Of a stretch of 16,691 bases of DNA, positions 1 to 5,830 are shown piece by piece. Under the pieces are notes generated by a model. The model worked only from the letters and a program-made list of their open reading frames with translations, was not told the origin of the DNA and did no database searches. The stretch is taken from the NCBI GenBank assembly GCA_937901285.1, contig CALCHI010000273.1, forward strand, positions 1-16,691, in the 5' to 3' direction. Source of the stretch: UBA8437 sp003445035 (GTDB lineage Bacteria > Planctomycetota > Planctomycetia > Planctomycetales > Planctomycetaceae). The number at the start of each line of letters is the position of its first letter. The stretch's first letter is position 1. Both the position numbers and the translations under genes were made by a program.

Positions 1-1340
1 CACTCTCTCACTTCCGCACCTGGAACCACCAGTGCATCCACTGCCACACCACCGGGGGGGAACCCGGACTCGGTCCACCGCCACAAAACATCTTCTCGAA
101 GACTCGAGTCGGTGAGATCGGGATCGCCTGCGAATCGTGCCACGGTCCGGCCGAGGACCACGTGAGGAAGTACCAGGACCTCGGCCGACGGCTCAAGCAA
201 CATGTCACCGGCGGAACCCCGGACAAGCCACCAACCCACCACGTGGTCAATCCCGCCAAAACCACGCCGCGACTGACCTCGCAGGTCTGTGGCCAATGCC
301 ACAGCCACATGGTCAATCACGACAACGACTCGAAGGGAAGCCGCAACTTTCTCAAGACCGGCCTGGCCTACCGGCCCGGCGACGATCTCGATCAATTCGC
401 CCGCTTCCTGAAACTCGACGACGGATTTCCGGGCAACCAGTTCCGCTTCTGGGCCGACGGCAACTGCCGTAGCGGGGGACGGGAGTACAACGGCTTGCTC
501 GGGTCTCCCTGCTACCAGGTTCCCGCCGGCACCGGCGATCACTCGCGACAGATGTCCTGCCTCTCGTGCCACTCAATGCACAACGCCCCGGCCAACGACC
601 AGTTGATTCCCGCGGCGACGTCGAATGCCTCCTGCACAACCTGCCACCCGAAGTTCCGCCAGACCGCAGCGCTCGAAGCTCACACCCATCACCAGGCCCA
701 GGGCGACGGCAGCCGGTGCTACAACTGCCACATGCCGCACACCAGTTACGCCCTGTTCAAGGCGATCCGTTCTCACCAGATCGACAGCCCCCGGGTCACG
801 GCAACCGGCCCCAACACCCGCCCCAACGCCTGTAACCTCTGCCACCTCGACCGCACCCTCGAATGGACCTCAGAACATCTCACCAGCTGGTACGACCAGC
901 CGCGCGTGAAATTACCCGAATCGGACCGGAATGACGTCTCGGCGGCGCTTGGCTGGCTGCTCACCGGCGACGCGGGCCAGCGGGTGATCGCCGCCTGGCA
1001 CTTCGGCTGGGGCCCCGCAGTCCAGGCGTCGGGAAAGGAGTTGGGGACCGACTGGATCGCCCCCCGGCTGGCCCACGTTCTTGACGACCCCTATCCGGCG
1101 GTCCGCTGGGTCGGATGGCAGAGCCTGAAGGCGGTGCCGGGAATCACGAAATTCGACTACGACTTCGACGGCACCGCCGAACACCGTCGCACGGTAATCC
1201 AGGAACTGCTCGGTGCCCCTGGCCGGACCGGGCCGGGCCGGCCGCAGATTCTCAGCCGACCCGACGGACGACTCGACCGGAAACGACTTGAAAAGCTGCT
1301 CCAGTTGCGGAACGACCGCATAGTCGAAATCTACGAGTGA
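1..1340 (+). CDS. Multiheme c-type cytochrome, 5' end missing
   Basis: The reading frame is open from the left edge (first full codon at base 3) to the TGA at 1338-1340, giving about 445 visible residues; the true start and any signal peptide lie outside the window. Seven CxxCH heme-attachment motifs are readable, beginning at bases 33 (CIHCH), 129 (CESCH), 288 (CGQCH), 558 (CLSCH), 633 (CTTCH), 717 (CYNCH) and 831 (CNLCH). Many extra histidines could be distal heme ligands. After the last motif, from about base 850, there is a heme-free C-terminal part of about 160 residues with a short stretch resembling a HEAT repeat (near 1060-1140). Proteins of this type act outside the cytoplasm in electron transfer. 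It could be a NrfA/cytochrome c-554-like enzyme, but I see no motif that fixes a substrate. Family call is firm; the reaction is unknown. Confidence 0.92.
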   Translation, partial: LSHFRTWNHQCIHCHTTGGEPGLGPPPQNIFSKTRVGEIGIACESCHGPAEDHVRKYQDLGRRLKQHVTGGTPDKPPTHHVVNPAKTTPRLTSQVCGQCHSHMVNHDNDSKGSRNFLKTGLAYRPGDDLDQFARFLKLDDGFPGNQFRFWADGNCRSGGREYNGLLGSPCYQVPAGTGDHSRQMSCLSCHSMHNAPANDQLIPAATSNASCTTCHPKFRQTAALEAHTHHQAQGDGSRCYNCHMPHTSYALFKAIRSHQIDSPRVTATGPNTRPNACNLCHLDRTLEWTSEHLTSWYDQPRVKLPESDRNDVSAALGWLLTGDAGQRVIAAWHFGWGPAVQASGKELGTDWIAPRLAHVLDDPYPAVRWVGWQSLKAVPGITKFDYDFDGTAEHRRTVIQELLGAPGRTGPGRPQILSRPDGRLDRKRLEKLLQLRNDRIVEIYE

Positions 1341-2345
1341 CTAGCCCCGCCCACGTCCGGTGATCGGGTAGGCCGAGTCCTGGAAACCGACGCCGGAGTG
1401 CTCACCCGGCGGCACCAGCGCATCGACCACCGCTTCGTCCTCGTCCGTCCACTCGACGTCGAGACAGCCAAGATTGTCGTCGAACTGCTCCATTGTCCGC
1501 GGCCCGATGATCACCGAGGTGAGAATCGGATTGGCCAGGCACCAGGCCAGCGCAAAATGGCTACAGGGAGTGCCGCGGCCGTCGCAGTGCTCCTTGATCT
1601 GCTGGCTGACAACGATGCTCGCCTCGCGGAGTTCGGCCTGGACCATCCGAGGATCGTCCAACGAAGCTCGCGACCCTTCGGGATACTCTCCGTACGTCGC
1701 GTACTTTCCGGTCAGGATCCCGCGGGCCAGTCCGCTGTAACTGACCACTCCCAGTTGCTGGTCACGACACAGCGGCAAGGCCTCGACCTCGATGTCGCGG
1801 TTGACGATGTTGTAGAGCGGCTGGAGACACGAAAATCGCTCCAGGCCGTTCTTGTCGCTGATCCCCAGGGCCAACGCCAGGTACCACGCACGGAAGTTCG
1901 AACAGGCGATGTAACGAACTTTTCCCGAGCGGACCATGTCGTCCAGGGCCCGCAGGGTCTCCTCCATCGGCGTGTCGTAGTCGGGTGAATGAACGTAGTA
2001 GAGATCGATGTGGTCGGTGCCCAAACGCCGGAGGCTCGCCTCGAGGGCTCGCATGAGATACCCGCGACTGGTCCCCTGGTCGTTGACCCCCTCACCCATG
2101 GCGTTACGGCCCTTGGTGGCCAGGATCACCTGGTCACGACGCTCGGCAATCGCACGTCCGGTGATCTCTTCGGACACCCCCGCGTTGTAGATGTCGGCCG
2201 TGTCAATGAAGTTGATCCCGCTGTCGATCGCCTTCGAGATGATCTCGATGGAGTGGGCTTCATCGGTCCGCCCTCCGAACATCATCGTGCCCAGGCAGAT
2301 CTCCGAGACCCGCAATCCGGTCCGTCCCAGCAATCGATATTTCAT
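1341..2345 (-). CDS. Aldo/keto reductase
   Basis: A 334-residue cytoplasmic NAD(P)H-dependent oxidoreductase of the aldo/keto reductase superfamily, the usual length for the family. It starts MKYRLLGRTGLRVSEICLGT, typical of the TIM-barrel N terminus. The catalytic tetrad is readable: Asp48 and Tyr53 in DTADIYN, Lys78 in LATKGR and His119 in YYVHSPD. Further family features are the SNFRAW segment near 149-154 and the SVIIGPRTMEQFDDNL cofactor-binding region near the C terminus. The ATG start is at 2343-2345. Substrate cannot be deduced; members reduce aldehydes, ketones or sugars. Its stop codon (complement of 1341-1343) directly follows the stop of the convergent cytochrome gene, so there is no room for a separate terminator outside the coding regions. 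It has no same-strand partner here and appears to be transcribed alone. Confidence 0.95.
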   Translation of the reverse strand: MKYRLLGRTGLRVSEICLGTMMFGGRTDEAHSIEIISKAIDSGINFIDTADIYNAGVSEEITGRAIAERRDQVILATKGRNAMGEGVNDQGTSRGYLMRALEASLRRLGTDHIDLYYVHSPDYDTPMEETLRALDDMVRSGKVRYIACSNFRAWYLALALGISDKNGLERFSCLQPLYNIVNRDIEVEALPLCRDQQLGVVSYSGLARGILTGKYATYGEYPEGSRASLDDPRMVQAELREASIVVSQQIKEHCDGRGTPCSHFALAWCLANPILTSVIIGPRTMEQFDDNLGCLDVEWTDEDEAVVDALVPPGEHSGVGFQDSAYPITGRGRG

Positions 2346-2487
2346 CGTCGTCGCCCCGTATTTCCCATTTGGCCTGCCATGTCACCCCGAGTCGTCAATC
2401 GTTCGGCGACGCGGAAGCCGCCATGATAACGATCCCCAACAGCGTTTGCCGCCGTGCAAGGTTGCCGGAAGTGTTACCGTGGCGCAG

Positions 2488-2516
2488 TTGAACGACATGC
2501 CCGGGCCTGCTACAGT
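2488..2516 (+). promoter_or_regulatory. Candidate sigma-70-type promoter for the 29-residue basic protein gene
   Basis: A -35-like TTGAAC (2488-2493) and a -10-like TACAGT (2511-2516) are separated by exactly 17 bases. Each hexamer matches the sigma-70 consensus at four of six positions. Transcription would start near 2523, leaving a leader of about 70 bases before the ATG at 2592. Seen by eye only; planctomycete promoters are poorly conserved, so this is tentative. Confidence 0.4.
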
Positions 2517-2591
2517 CCCGGTTTGCGGTCAAGGGCCGACGTGTCACCTTGCCTGGAAGCGAGACGGACACATTCCTCGCGAAGAGTCTTC

Positions 2592-2681
2592 ATGGGTACA
2601 AAGAAATCAGGCAAGGGTCGCCGCAAGATCGGTCGCAAAAAGCGACGGATGCGCAGCAAGATCCGCCACAAAAAGAAGTAG
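2592..2681 (+). CDS. 29-residue highly basic protein, possibly ribosome-associated (COX24/AURKAIP1-like)
   Basis: The predicted protein runs from ATG 2592 to TAG 2679-2681, begins MGTKKSGKGRRKIGRKKRR and ends KIRHKKK. More than half of its residues are Lys or Arg and there are no acidic residues. An in-frame ATG exists upstream at 2454, but the intervening residues lack the Lys/Arg bias and a promoter-like pair sits inside that stretch, so the short start is preferred. A purine-rich GAAGAG lies five bases before the ATG. The C-terminal pattern, basic residues then K-x-R-H followed by Lys, can be aligned by eye with small bacterial COX24/AURKAIP1-domain proteins, which are associated with the small ribosomal subunit. 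That alignment is inference from a very short, low-complexity sequence. A compact hairpin begins right after the stop, fitting an independent small gene. Coding status is likely; function is uncertain. Confidence 0.7.
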   Translation: MGTKKSGKGRRKIGRKKRRMRSKIRHKKK

Positions 2682-2697
2682 TCCGACAACTGTCGGA
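2682..2697 (+). terminator. Small hairpin directly after the basic-protein gene
   Basis: TCCGACA (2682-2688) and TGTCGGA (2691-2697) are perfect inverted repeats; in RNA the realistic form is a six-pair stem with an AACT loop. It starts at the base after the TAG stop. No T-run follows, so it would be a non-canonical terminator or a 3'-end stabiliser. Confidence 0.4.
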
Positions 2698-2795
2698 ATG
2701 GCCGCGAGTTCTCTCGACGCGGCCCAGCAACTCCTGCTCCCCCGCTACCGGTCCGTATCCACCGCCACGACTGCCGCTCTCCTCCCGGGCACCTC

Positions 2796-2824
2796 TTGAC
2801 AATGCCCCCCGGTGCGCGGATGCT
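2796..2824 (+). promoter_or_regulatory. Weak candidate promoter for the cytochrome-WD40 gene
   Basis: A perfect -35 consensus TTGACA occupies 2796-2801. Seventeen bases later lies GATGCT (2819-2824), which matches only three of six -10 positions. If used, the leader would be about 160 bases long and would contain the hairpin at 2941-2967. The poor -10 keeps confidence low. Confidence 0.25.
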
Positions 2825-2940
2825 GGACAAAACCCACCCAAACCATCCCACCCGCAAAACCGTCCAACTTCTCCCGCCTCACCGAGATTCTCACTGAGAT
2901 CCGGTTGCGGAACTCCGGTAAACGACAAAGACTTTGGCGA

Positions 2941-2967
2941 CCGTTCCGCCTGCGACAGGCGGAATGG
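2941..2967 (+). repeat. Twelve-pair stem-loop in the 5' leader of the cytochrome-WD40 gene
   Basis: TTCCGCCTG (2944-2952) and CAGGCGGAA (2956-2964) form nine perfect pairs around a CGA loop. The stem extends by one G-U pair and two C-G pairs to 2941 and 2967. It ends 25 bases before the ATG and 13 bases before the ribosome binding site. No T-run follows. It may be a leader regulatory or stabilising structure, a terminator of upstream reading, or one copy of a dispersed REP-like element; the sequence alone does not decide. Confidence 0.65.
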
Positions 2968-2980
2968 ACTTCATCGAATC

Positions 2981-2987
2981 AAAGGGA
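2981..2987 (+). promoter_or_regulatory. Ribosome binding site that fixes the start at 2993
   Basis: AAAGGGA lies five bases before the ATG at 2993. It supports that start over in-frame ATGs further upstream, such as 2549, and a typical signal peptide follows at once. Confidence 0.65.
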
Positions 2988-2992
2988 ATGAC

Positions 2993-5083
2993 ATGCGAGA
3001 CAACCGGCCTTCCAGATGTTTGACCCCGATCCTGTTGACCAGCGTCCTGTCGCTGGCCGTCGTGATCGGCCCCAGCCTCTCGGCCGTCGCTCAAGGCAAG
3101 CCGTCTCCGGCCGAAGCACTCAAGGCCGCCGTCGCCAAGGCGAAGCAGCTTGAAGCCCAGCTCAACAAGCTCAAGGCCAGTGCCACGAAGGCCCAGAAGG
3201 CCGTCTCCGACGCTGCCACAGCCCTGAAGGCCCAACAGGCCGCCACGGCCAAGATCGCTGTTTTGCAGGAAGCCGAATTGAAGAAAAAGGCCGATGCGAT
3301 CGCGACCCAGCAGAAGGCCGCTGCCGCTGCTGCCAAGGCCGCGCGGACCAAGGCCCAGGGCATGAAGGATGAGGTGGCCAAGCTGAAGGCCGCCGTCGCC
3401 AAGGCCACCAACGACCAGAAGGCCGCCGAGAAGAACGTCAAGCCACAGACCGATGCGGCCAAGAAGGCCACCGACGCCAAGACCGCCGCCGACAAGGAAG
3501 CGGCCACCGCCGCCAAGGCACTCGTCGACGCCCAGAAGCGGGCCAAGGCCGCCATGGACAAGGCCACCAAGGCCACCACGACGGCCAAGGCCGCCAACGA
3601 CACGCTGAAAAAGACCAACGTCACGATCGCCACGTCCAAGAAGACCGTCACCGATTCCAACGCCAAGGTGAAAACCACAGAAGCGACCATCACCAAGTTC
3701 GCTCCGGAACTGGCCAAGGCCGAGGCGACACTCGAAACACAGACCCTCGCCTCGGTCACGGCCTCCAAGGCGTACGAGAGTGTCCTGATCGCCACCAACA
3801 AGATGGTCTCGTTTTCGGACTCGATCGCCCCGATCTTCGCCCAGCGTTGTGTCGCCTGTCACAACGCCCGTACCGCCAAGGGGCGGCTCAACCTCGACTC
3901 GTTCGCCGCCACGCTCAAGGGCGGCGAGAGCGGCCTGTCATTCGAATCCGGCAAGGCCGATGCCAGCACCCTGGTGGCCCTGATCGAAGACGGTTCGATG
4001 CCCAAGGACGCCGACCCGCTGACGGCCGATCAGATCAAGCTGATCAAGAAATGGATCAACACCGGCGCGGGACTCAACGCCGGAGTCGGCGTCAACGACC
4101 CCCTGATCGCAATCGTCCCCAAGCGGCCCCAGCCGATGCCCCCCAAGGCCTATCGCGTCCCGGTGCCCGTCACCGCGGTCGCCTTCAGCCCCGACGGCAA
4201 ACAACTGGCCAGTTCGGGTTATCACGAGGTGATTCTCTGGAATCCCGCAGACGGAAAAATGGTCCGCCGGATCACCAACGTCGCCGAGCGAGTCTATGAC
4301 ATCACCTACTCGGCCGACGGCAAGCAGATGGCCGTCGCCGCCGGAACCCCCGGACAGATCGGTGAAATCAAGCTCTTCTCCACCGCCGATGGATCGCTGC
4401 AGGGTGACCTGGTCCGCACCGGTGACTCGGTCTTCGCCGTTGCCTACAGCCCCGACGGCAAGAAAATCGCCGCCGCCGGAGCCGACCGGGCCATCCGCGT
4501 TTACGACCTCGCCACCGGCAAACAACTGCTGGCAATCGAAGATCACGCCGACTGGGTGATGGATGTCGCCTGGACCCCCGATGGCAAGAAACTGGCCAGT
4601 GCCAGCCGTGACAAGACCTCGAAGGTCTTCGACGCCATGACCGGCGATTCCCTGGTCACCTTCAACAGCCACGGCCAGCCGGTCTTCGGCGTCGGCTTCA
4701 GTGCCGACGGCAACCAGGTCATCACCAGCGGACGCGACAAGAACATCCGCGTCTGGAACACCAAGGATGCCAAGCAGGTCCGGGCCATCGGCGGCTTCGG
4801 CGACGAGGTCTTCCGGGTGGTGGTGGCCAAGGACGGCAAGGTCTACAGCTCCAGTGCCGACAAGACCGCTCGGATCCACACTATCGGCGACGGCAAACAG
4901 ATCCGCAGCCTCGCCGGCCACAAGGACTGGGTCTACTCGGTTGCCGTCACGCCTGACAGCAAACTGATCGCCACCGGCAGCTACGACGGCGAGATCCGCA
5001 TCTGGAACGCCGCCGACGGCAAGGGCACGGTGACCTTCGTCGCCGCTCCCGGTTACAAGGCTCCCACCACCGCGGCCAAGTAG
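2993..5083 (+). CDS. Exported coiled-coil, planctomycete cytochrome c and WD40 propeller protein
   Basis: A 696-residue protein. Residues 1-33 form a signal peptide (basic start, hydrophobic core, AVA before the likely cleavage), so it acts outside the cytoplasm. Residues about 36-265 are a Lys/Ala-rich helical segment with almost no aromatic residues, predicted to be a long coiled coil. A planctomycete single-heme domain (PSCyt1 type) follows, with Cys286-x-x-Cys289-His290, then KGRLNLDS and a MPKDADPLT...WINTGAG ending. From residue 393 to the C terminus there are seven WD40 repeats, recognisable by recurring V-x-x-V-x-x-SPDG and I-R-V-W/Y-like strands, enough for one closed propeller. The heme suggests electron transfer or redox sensing and the propeller suggests protein binding; the partner and substrate are unknown. 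The start is set by AAAGGGA and the signal peptide. A strong hairpin follows the stop. Confidence 0.93.
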   Translation: MRDNRPSRCLTPILLTSVLSLAVVIGPSLSAVAQGKPSPAEALKAAVAKAKQLEAQLNKLKASATKAQKAVSDAATALKAQQAATAKIAVLQEAELKKKADAIATQQKAAAAAAKAARTKAQGMKDEVAKLKAAVAKATNDQKAAEKNVKPQTDAAKKATDAKTAADKEAATAAKALVDAQKRAKAAMDKATKATTTAKAANDTLKKTNVTIATSKKTVTDSNAKVKTTEATITKFAPELAKAEATLETQTLASVTASKAYESVLIATNKMVSFSDSIAPIFAQRCVACHNARTAKGRLNLDSFAATLKGGESGLSFESGKADASTLVALIEDGSMPKDADPLTADQIKLIKKWINTGAGLNAGVGVNDPLIAIVPKRPQPMPPKAYRVPVPVTAVAFSPDGKQLASSGYHEVILWNPADGKMVRRITNVAERVYDITYSADGKQMAVAAGTPGQIGEIKLFSTADGSLQGDLVRTGDSVFAVAYSPDGKKIAAAGADRAIRVYDLATGKQLLAIEDHADWVMDVAWTPDGKKLASASRDKTSKVFDAMTGDSLVTFNSHGQPVFGVGFSADGNQVITSGRDKNIRVWNTKDAKQVRAIGGFGDEVFRVVVAKDGKVYSSSADKTARIHTIGDGKQIRSLAGHKDWVYSVAVTPDSKLIATGSYDGEIRIWNAADGKGTVTFVAAPGYKAPTTAAK

Positions 5084-5089
5084 CACTTC

Positions 5090-5101
5090 GGCCGAAAGGC
5101 C
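5090..5101 (+). other. Short GNRA-type hairpin after the WD40 stop
   Basis: GGCC-GAAA-GGCC forms a four-pair stem closed by a GAAA tetraloop, seven bases after the stop codon. It may add to the 3'-end structure but is too short to be certain. Confidence 0.3.
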
Positions 5102-5112
5102 AACGGCTCAAC

Positions 5113-5142
5113 ACGGGCGGCCCCCCGAGGGGTGCCGCCCGT
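5113..5142. terminator. Bidirectional terminator-like hairpin between the WD40 gene and ridA
   Basis: ACGGGCGGC (5113-5121) pairs perfectly with GCCGCCCGT (5134-5142). Inside, after one mismatch, C-runs and G-runs (5123-5126 with 5129-5132) extend the stem to a CGAG loop. It lies between two convergent stop codons (5083 and 5150) and so can serve both genes. The downstream plus strand has only short T groups (CGTCGTTT), so it is not a textbook U-tract terminator. Confidence 0.7.
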
Positions 5143-5149
5143 CGTCGTT

Positions 5150-5650
5150 TCAGGCCCGGGAATCATCCCCGTCGGCCACCTCGGCCCACAGCGAAATCTG
5201 CACCGCCGCACCCAGGGGCATCTCGCTGATACCCAGGGCTGTTCGGGTGTGCCGACCGCGATCACCGAAAACCTCCAGCAGCAGGTCGGAGGCTCCGTTG
5301 AGCACCTGGGGTTGCCCCCGGTGTCCGGGTGCCGAGTGCGTGTTGCCCTCCAGGCGAACAATCTTCACCACGCGGTCCAGGTCACCAACGGCCTCCTTCA
5401 ACTGGGCCAACGCGTTGATCAACGCGTTCCGTGCCGCCTGGTACCCTTCCTCGTCGGTCAACTCCTCACCGATCCGCCCCGTGTGGGACAACTCGCCGTC
5501 GACCCACGGCAATTGACCGCTGGTGACAACCAGCGAACCGGTCCGTACCCACGGCACGTAGGCGGCCACGGCCGGAGGTGCTTCCGGCAAGGTGATCCCC
5601 AACTCGGCCAGCCTGGACTCGGTCACACCGGTCGGGTTGCTTGTGCTCAT
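5150..5650 (-). CDS. RidA family protein (YjgF/YER057c/UK114 type)
   Basis: A 166-residue protein. RidA enzymes hydrolyse reactive enamine/imine intermediates released by PLP enzymes such as threonine dehydratase, in the cytoplasm. The pattern matches the longer subgroup of the family: TSGQLPWVDGEL near 43-54, an ARNALINALAQLKEAVGDLD helix near 73-92, HSAPGHRGQPQVLNGASDL near 105-123, and RHTRTALGISEMPLGAAVQI near 133-152. Arg136 in the last block is the likely substrate-carboxylate ligand by analogy. The start is ATG at 5648-5650, with AGGAG (complement of 5660-5664) nine bases upstream; the frame stays open far beyond this antisense to the symporter gene, but only the RidA part is meaningful. 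A perfect 12-base palindrome lies just upstream of the ribosome binding site. It is divergent from the symporter gene. Confidence 0.93.
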   Translation of the reverse strand: MSTSNPTGVTESRLAELGITLPEAPPAVAAYVPWVRTGSLVVTSGQLPWVDGELSHTGRIGEELTDEEGYQAARNALINALAQLKEAVGDLDRVVKIVRLEGNTHSAPGHRGQPQVLNGASDLLLEVFGDRGRHTRTALGISEMPLGAAVQISLWAEVADGDDSRA

Positions 5651-5668
5651 CGTCGCATGCTCCTGGTT

Positions 5669-5680
5669 GCCACATGTGGC
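5669..5680. promoter_or_regulatory. Perfect 12-base palindrome upstream of ridA
   Basis: GCCACATGTGGC is self-complementary over all 12 bases. It sits about 19-30 bases before the ridA ATG, in the intergenic region shared with the divergent symporter gene. This is the right size and place for an operator of a dimeric regulator, but no regulator is identified. Confidence 0.35.
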
Positions 5681-5723
5681 TCCGCCGGAAACCGGACGAG
5701 GCCCCGACGAAGGCGTCTCATCC

Positions 5724-5747
5724 TGCAATCGACCGGTCCCGATTGCA
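5724..5747. promoter_or_regulatory. Inverted repeat TGCAATCG-N8-CGATTGCA between ridA and the symporter gene
   Basis: Two perfect eight-base arms (5724-5731 and 5740-5747) flank an eight-base centre that itself contains ACCGGT. The site is 74 bases before the ridA start and 84 bases before the symporter start. It could be an operator for both divergent genes or an RNA hairpin in the symporter leader. No transcription start is visible to choose between these. Confidence 0.4.
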
Positions 5748-5830
5748 ACCACCAAACCCGCTGGCTGGCGTCCCGCTTGCCCTCTGGGGTACCCTCGGTC
5801 GATCCTCCCAACTCGCTGGCCCATCCCACA

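Larger units (their letters stand above)
2682..2992. other. 311-base intergenic stretch upstream of the cytochrome-WD40 gene
   Basis: No coding region is supported here. A long frame runs through it and joins the downstream gene, but that upstream part lacks a signal peptide and overlaps the basic-protein gene in another frame. The stretch holds the small hairpin at 2682-2697, a promoter-like pair at 2796-2824, the strong hairpin at 2941-2967 and the ribosome binding site at 2981-2987. Confidence 0.6.

Noticed and set aside
1..1340. Assignment as NrfA-type ammonia-forming nitrite reductase
   Set aside because: No CxxCK motif or other diagnostic active-site pattern is visible in the part present; the general multiheme call is safer.
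2549..2992. Longer N terminus for the cytochrome-WD40 protein from an ATG at 2549
   Set aside because: It would bury the signal peptide inside the protein and overlap the basic-protein gene; the start at 2993 has a ribosome binding site.
3098..3787. Recurrent AAGGCC in the DNA, looking like a tandem repeat
   Set aside because: Spacing is irregular and in-frame; it reflects repeated Lys-Ala codons (AAG GCC) rather than a DNA-level repeat array.
2891..3862. Long minus-strand frames (also 3091-3801) opposite the coiled-coil region
   Set aside because: They are antisense to the Lys/Ala coiled coil, with composition dictated by AAG and GCC codons on the other strand; they resemble no known protein and lie opposite a clearly real gene.
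3938..5086. 382-codon minus-strand frame opposite the WD40 region
   Set aside because: Gly/Val/Asp-rich mirror of the repeated propeller codons; no start context and no family signature.
5132..5830. Longer N terminus for the sodium:solute symporter
   Set aside because: This would run antisense through ridA and add residues without family similarity before the first membrane helix.
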